Source: Burkholderiales bacterium (GTDB lineage: Bacteria > Pseudomonadota > Gammaproteobacteria > Burkholderiales > Burkholderiaceae_C). Taken from it: a stretch of DNA of 6,369 bases. Every line of letters begins with the position of its first letter. Position 1 is the first letter of the stretch. A program made the translations under genes and the position numbers. Shown piece after piece: positions 6,167 through 6,369 of the stretch. The stretch covers positions 1 to 6,369 of the forward strand of contig CANFYD010000235.1 in assembly GCA_947450745.1 (NCBI GenBank), in the 5' to 3' direction. The notes below the pieces were generated by a model. It was not told where the DNA came from, made no database searches, and was given only the letters and a program-made list of their open reading frames with translations.

Positions 6167-6369
6167 CTAGCCAGCAGCGGGCGCAACCGCAGGGGGTGAT
6201 TTGGGCATGATCTCGCTGATCCAAGCGACGATCTGCATGCCGGGGATGCGGATGCTGCCACCGTCGAAAGTCGCTTTGGCCATGTCTTTCGAATTGCTGT
6301 GCGAGTAATGCCCGCTGACCGAAAAAGGCCCCCACCCAACGCTGGCCGAGCCACTGGTGGCGCTGTCGA
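6167..6369 (-). CDS. Hypothetical protein, C-terminal part (5' end beyond window)
   Basis: The frame enters from the right edge and ends at TAG (6169-6167), giving 66 whole residues. It is chosen over the overlapping frames because its end shares a pattern with the next gene: ASVGWGPFSVSG followed by a Ser/His/Lys-rich loop, then GGSIRIPGMQIVAWISEIMPKSPP. The neighbour has AVGPFPVG and IHVIGWVSSFVPRSPQ. The short Pro/Ala tail after this (AVAPAAG) is probably disordered. The family and function are unknown; the rest of the gene is needed to say more. Confidence 0.75.
   Translation of the reverse strand, partial: DSATSGSASVGWGPFSVSGHYSHSNSKDMAKATFDGGSIRIPGMQIVAWISEIMPKSPPAVAPAAG

Noticed and set aside
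6114..6354. Overlapping minus-strand frames at the right edge (6114-6335 and 6151-6354)
   Set aside because: Arg/His-rich translations without motifs; the third frame ending at 6167 matches the C-terminal pattern of the neighbouring gene.

Overview
The window is GC-rich (well above 60% by eye). Its gene content fits a beta-proteobacterium, most likely of the order Burkholderiales: tandem thioredoxin-type arsC genes, a PAS-PAS-GGDEF protein, a ParD-like/methionine aminopeptidase pair, and a conserved-looking hypothetical protein. The taxonomic call is inference from style and families. Seven protein genes are supported. Two of them run off the window ends, and all but one lie on the minus strand.

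Right part (6369 to 5025, minus strand): the C-terminus of a protein that starts outside the window, followed by a complete 348-residue protein. Both are of unknown function, but their C-terminal ends share a pattern (GPF, then a hydrophobic strand with W-S, then P-basic-S-P). They look like tandem paralogues.

Middle (4948 to 3882, minus strand): a 91-residue ParD-like ribbon-helix-helix antitoxin-type protein whose stop codon overlaps (ATGA) the start of a complete type I methionine aminopeptidase with all metal ligands. An AT-rich patch with two overlapping inverted repeats lies just upstream and looks like an autoregulatory operator. No ParE-like toxin is visible. This pair is the most interesting unit in the window.

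The only plus-strand gene (2974 to 3846) is a 290-residue protein of unknown function. It converges with the aminopeptidase gene and diverges from the GGDEF gene. Its N-terminal half faintly resembles a degenerate archaeo-eukaryotic-primase/LigD-polymerase-like core, and its C-terminus carries a short motif of a kind seen in phage proteins.

Left part (2732 to 1, minus strand): a soluble PAS-PAS-GGDEF diguanylate cyclase with intact A-site and I-site and a 9-bp tandem repeat encoding DQP units. A candidate terminator and an AT-rich promoter follow. Then come two tandem arsenate reductase genes of the low-molecular-weight phosphatase/thioredoxin-coupled type, the second cut by the window edge. 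The arsenite exporter and regulator of this arsenic operon are presumably beyond position 1.

No RNA genes, CRISPR arrays, insertion sequences or attachment sites were seen. No gene-free stretch exceeds about 290 bases.
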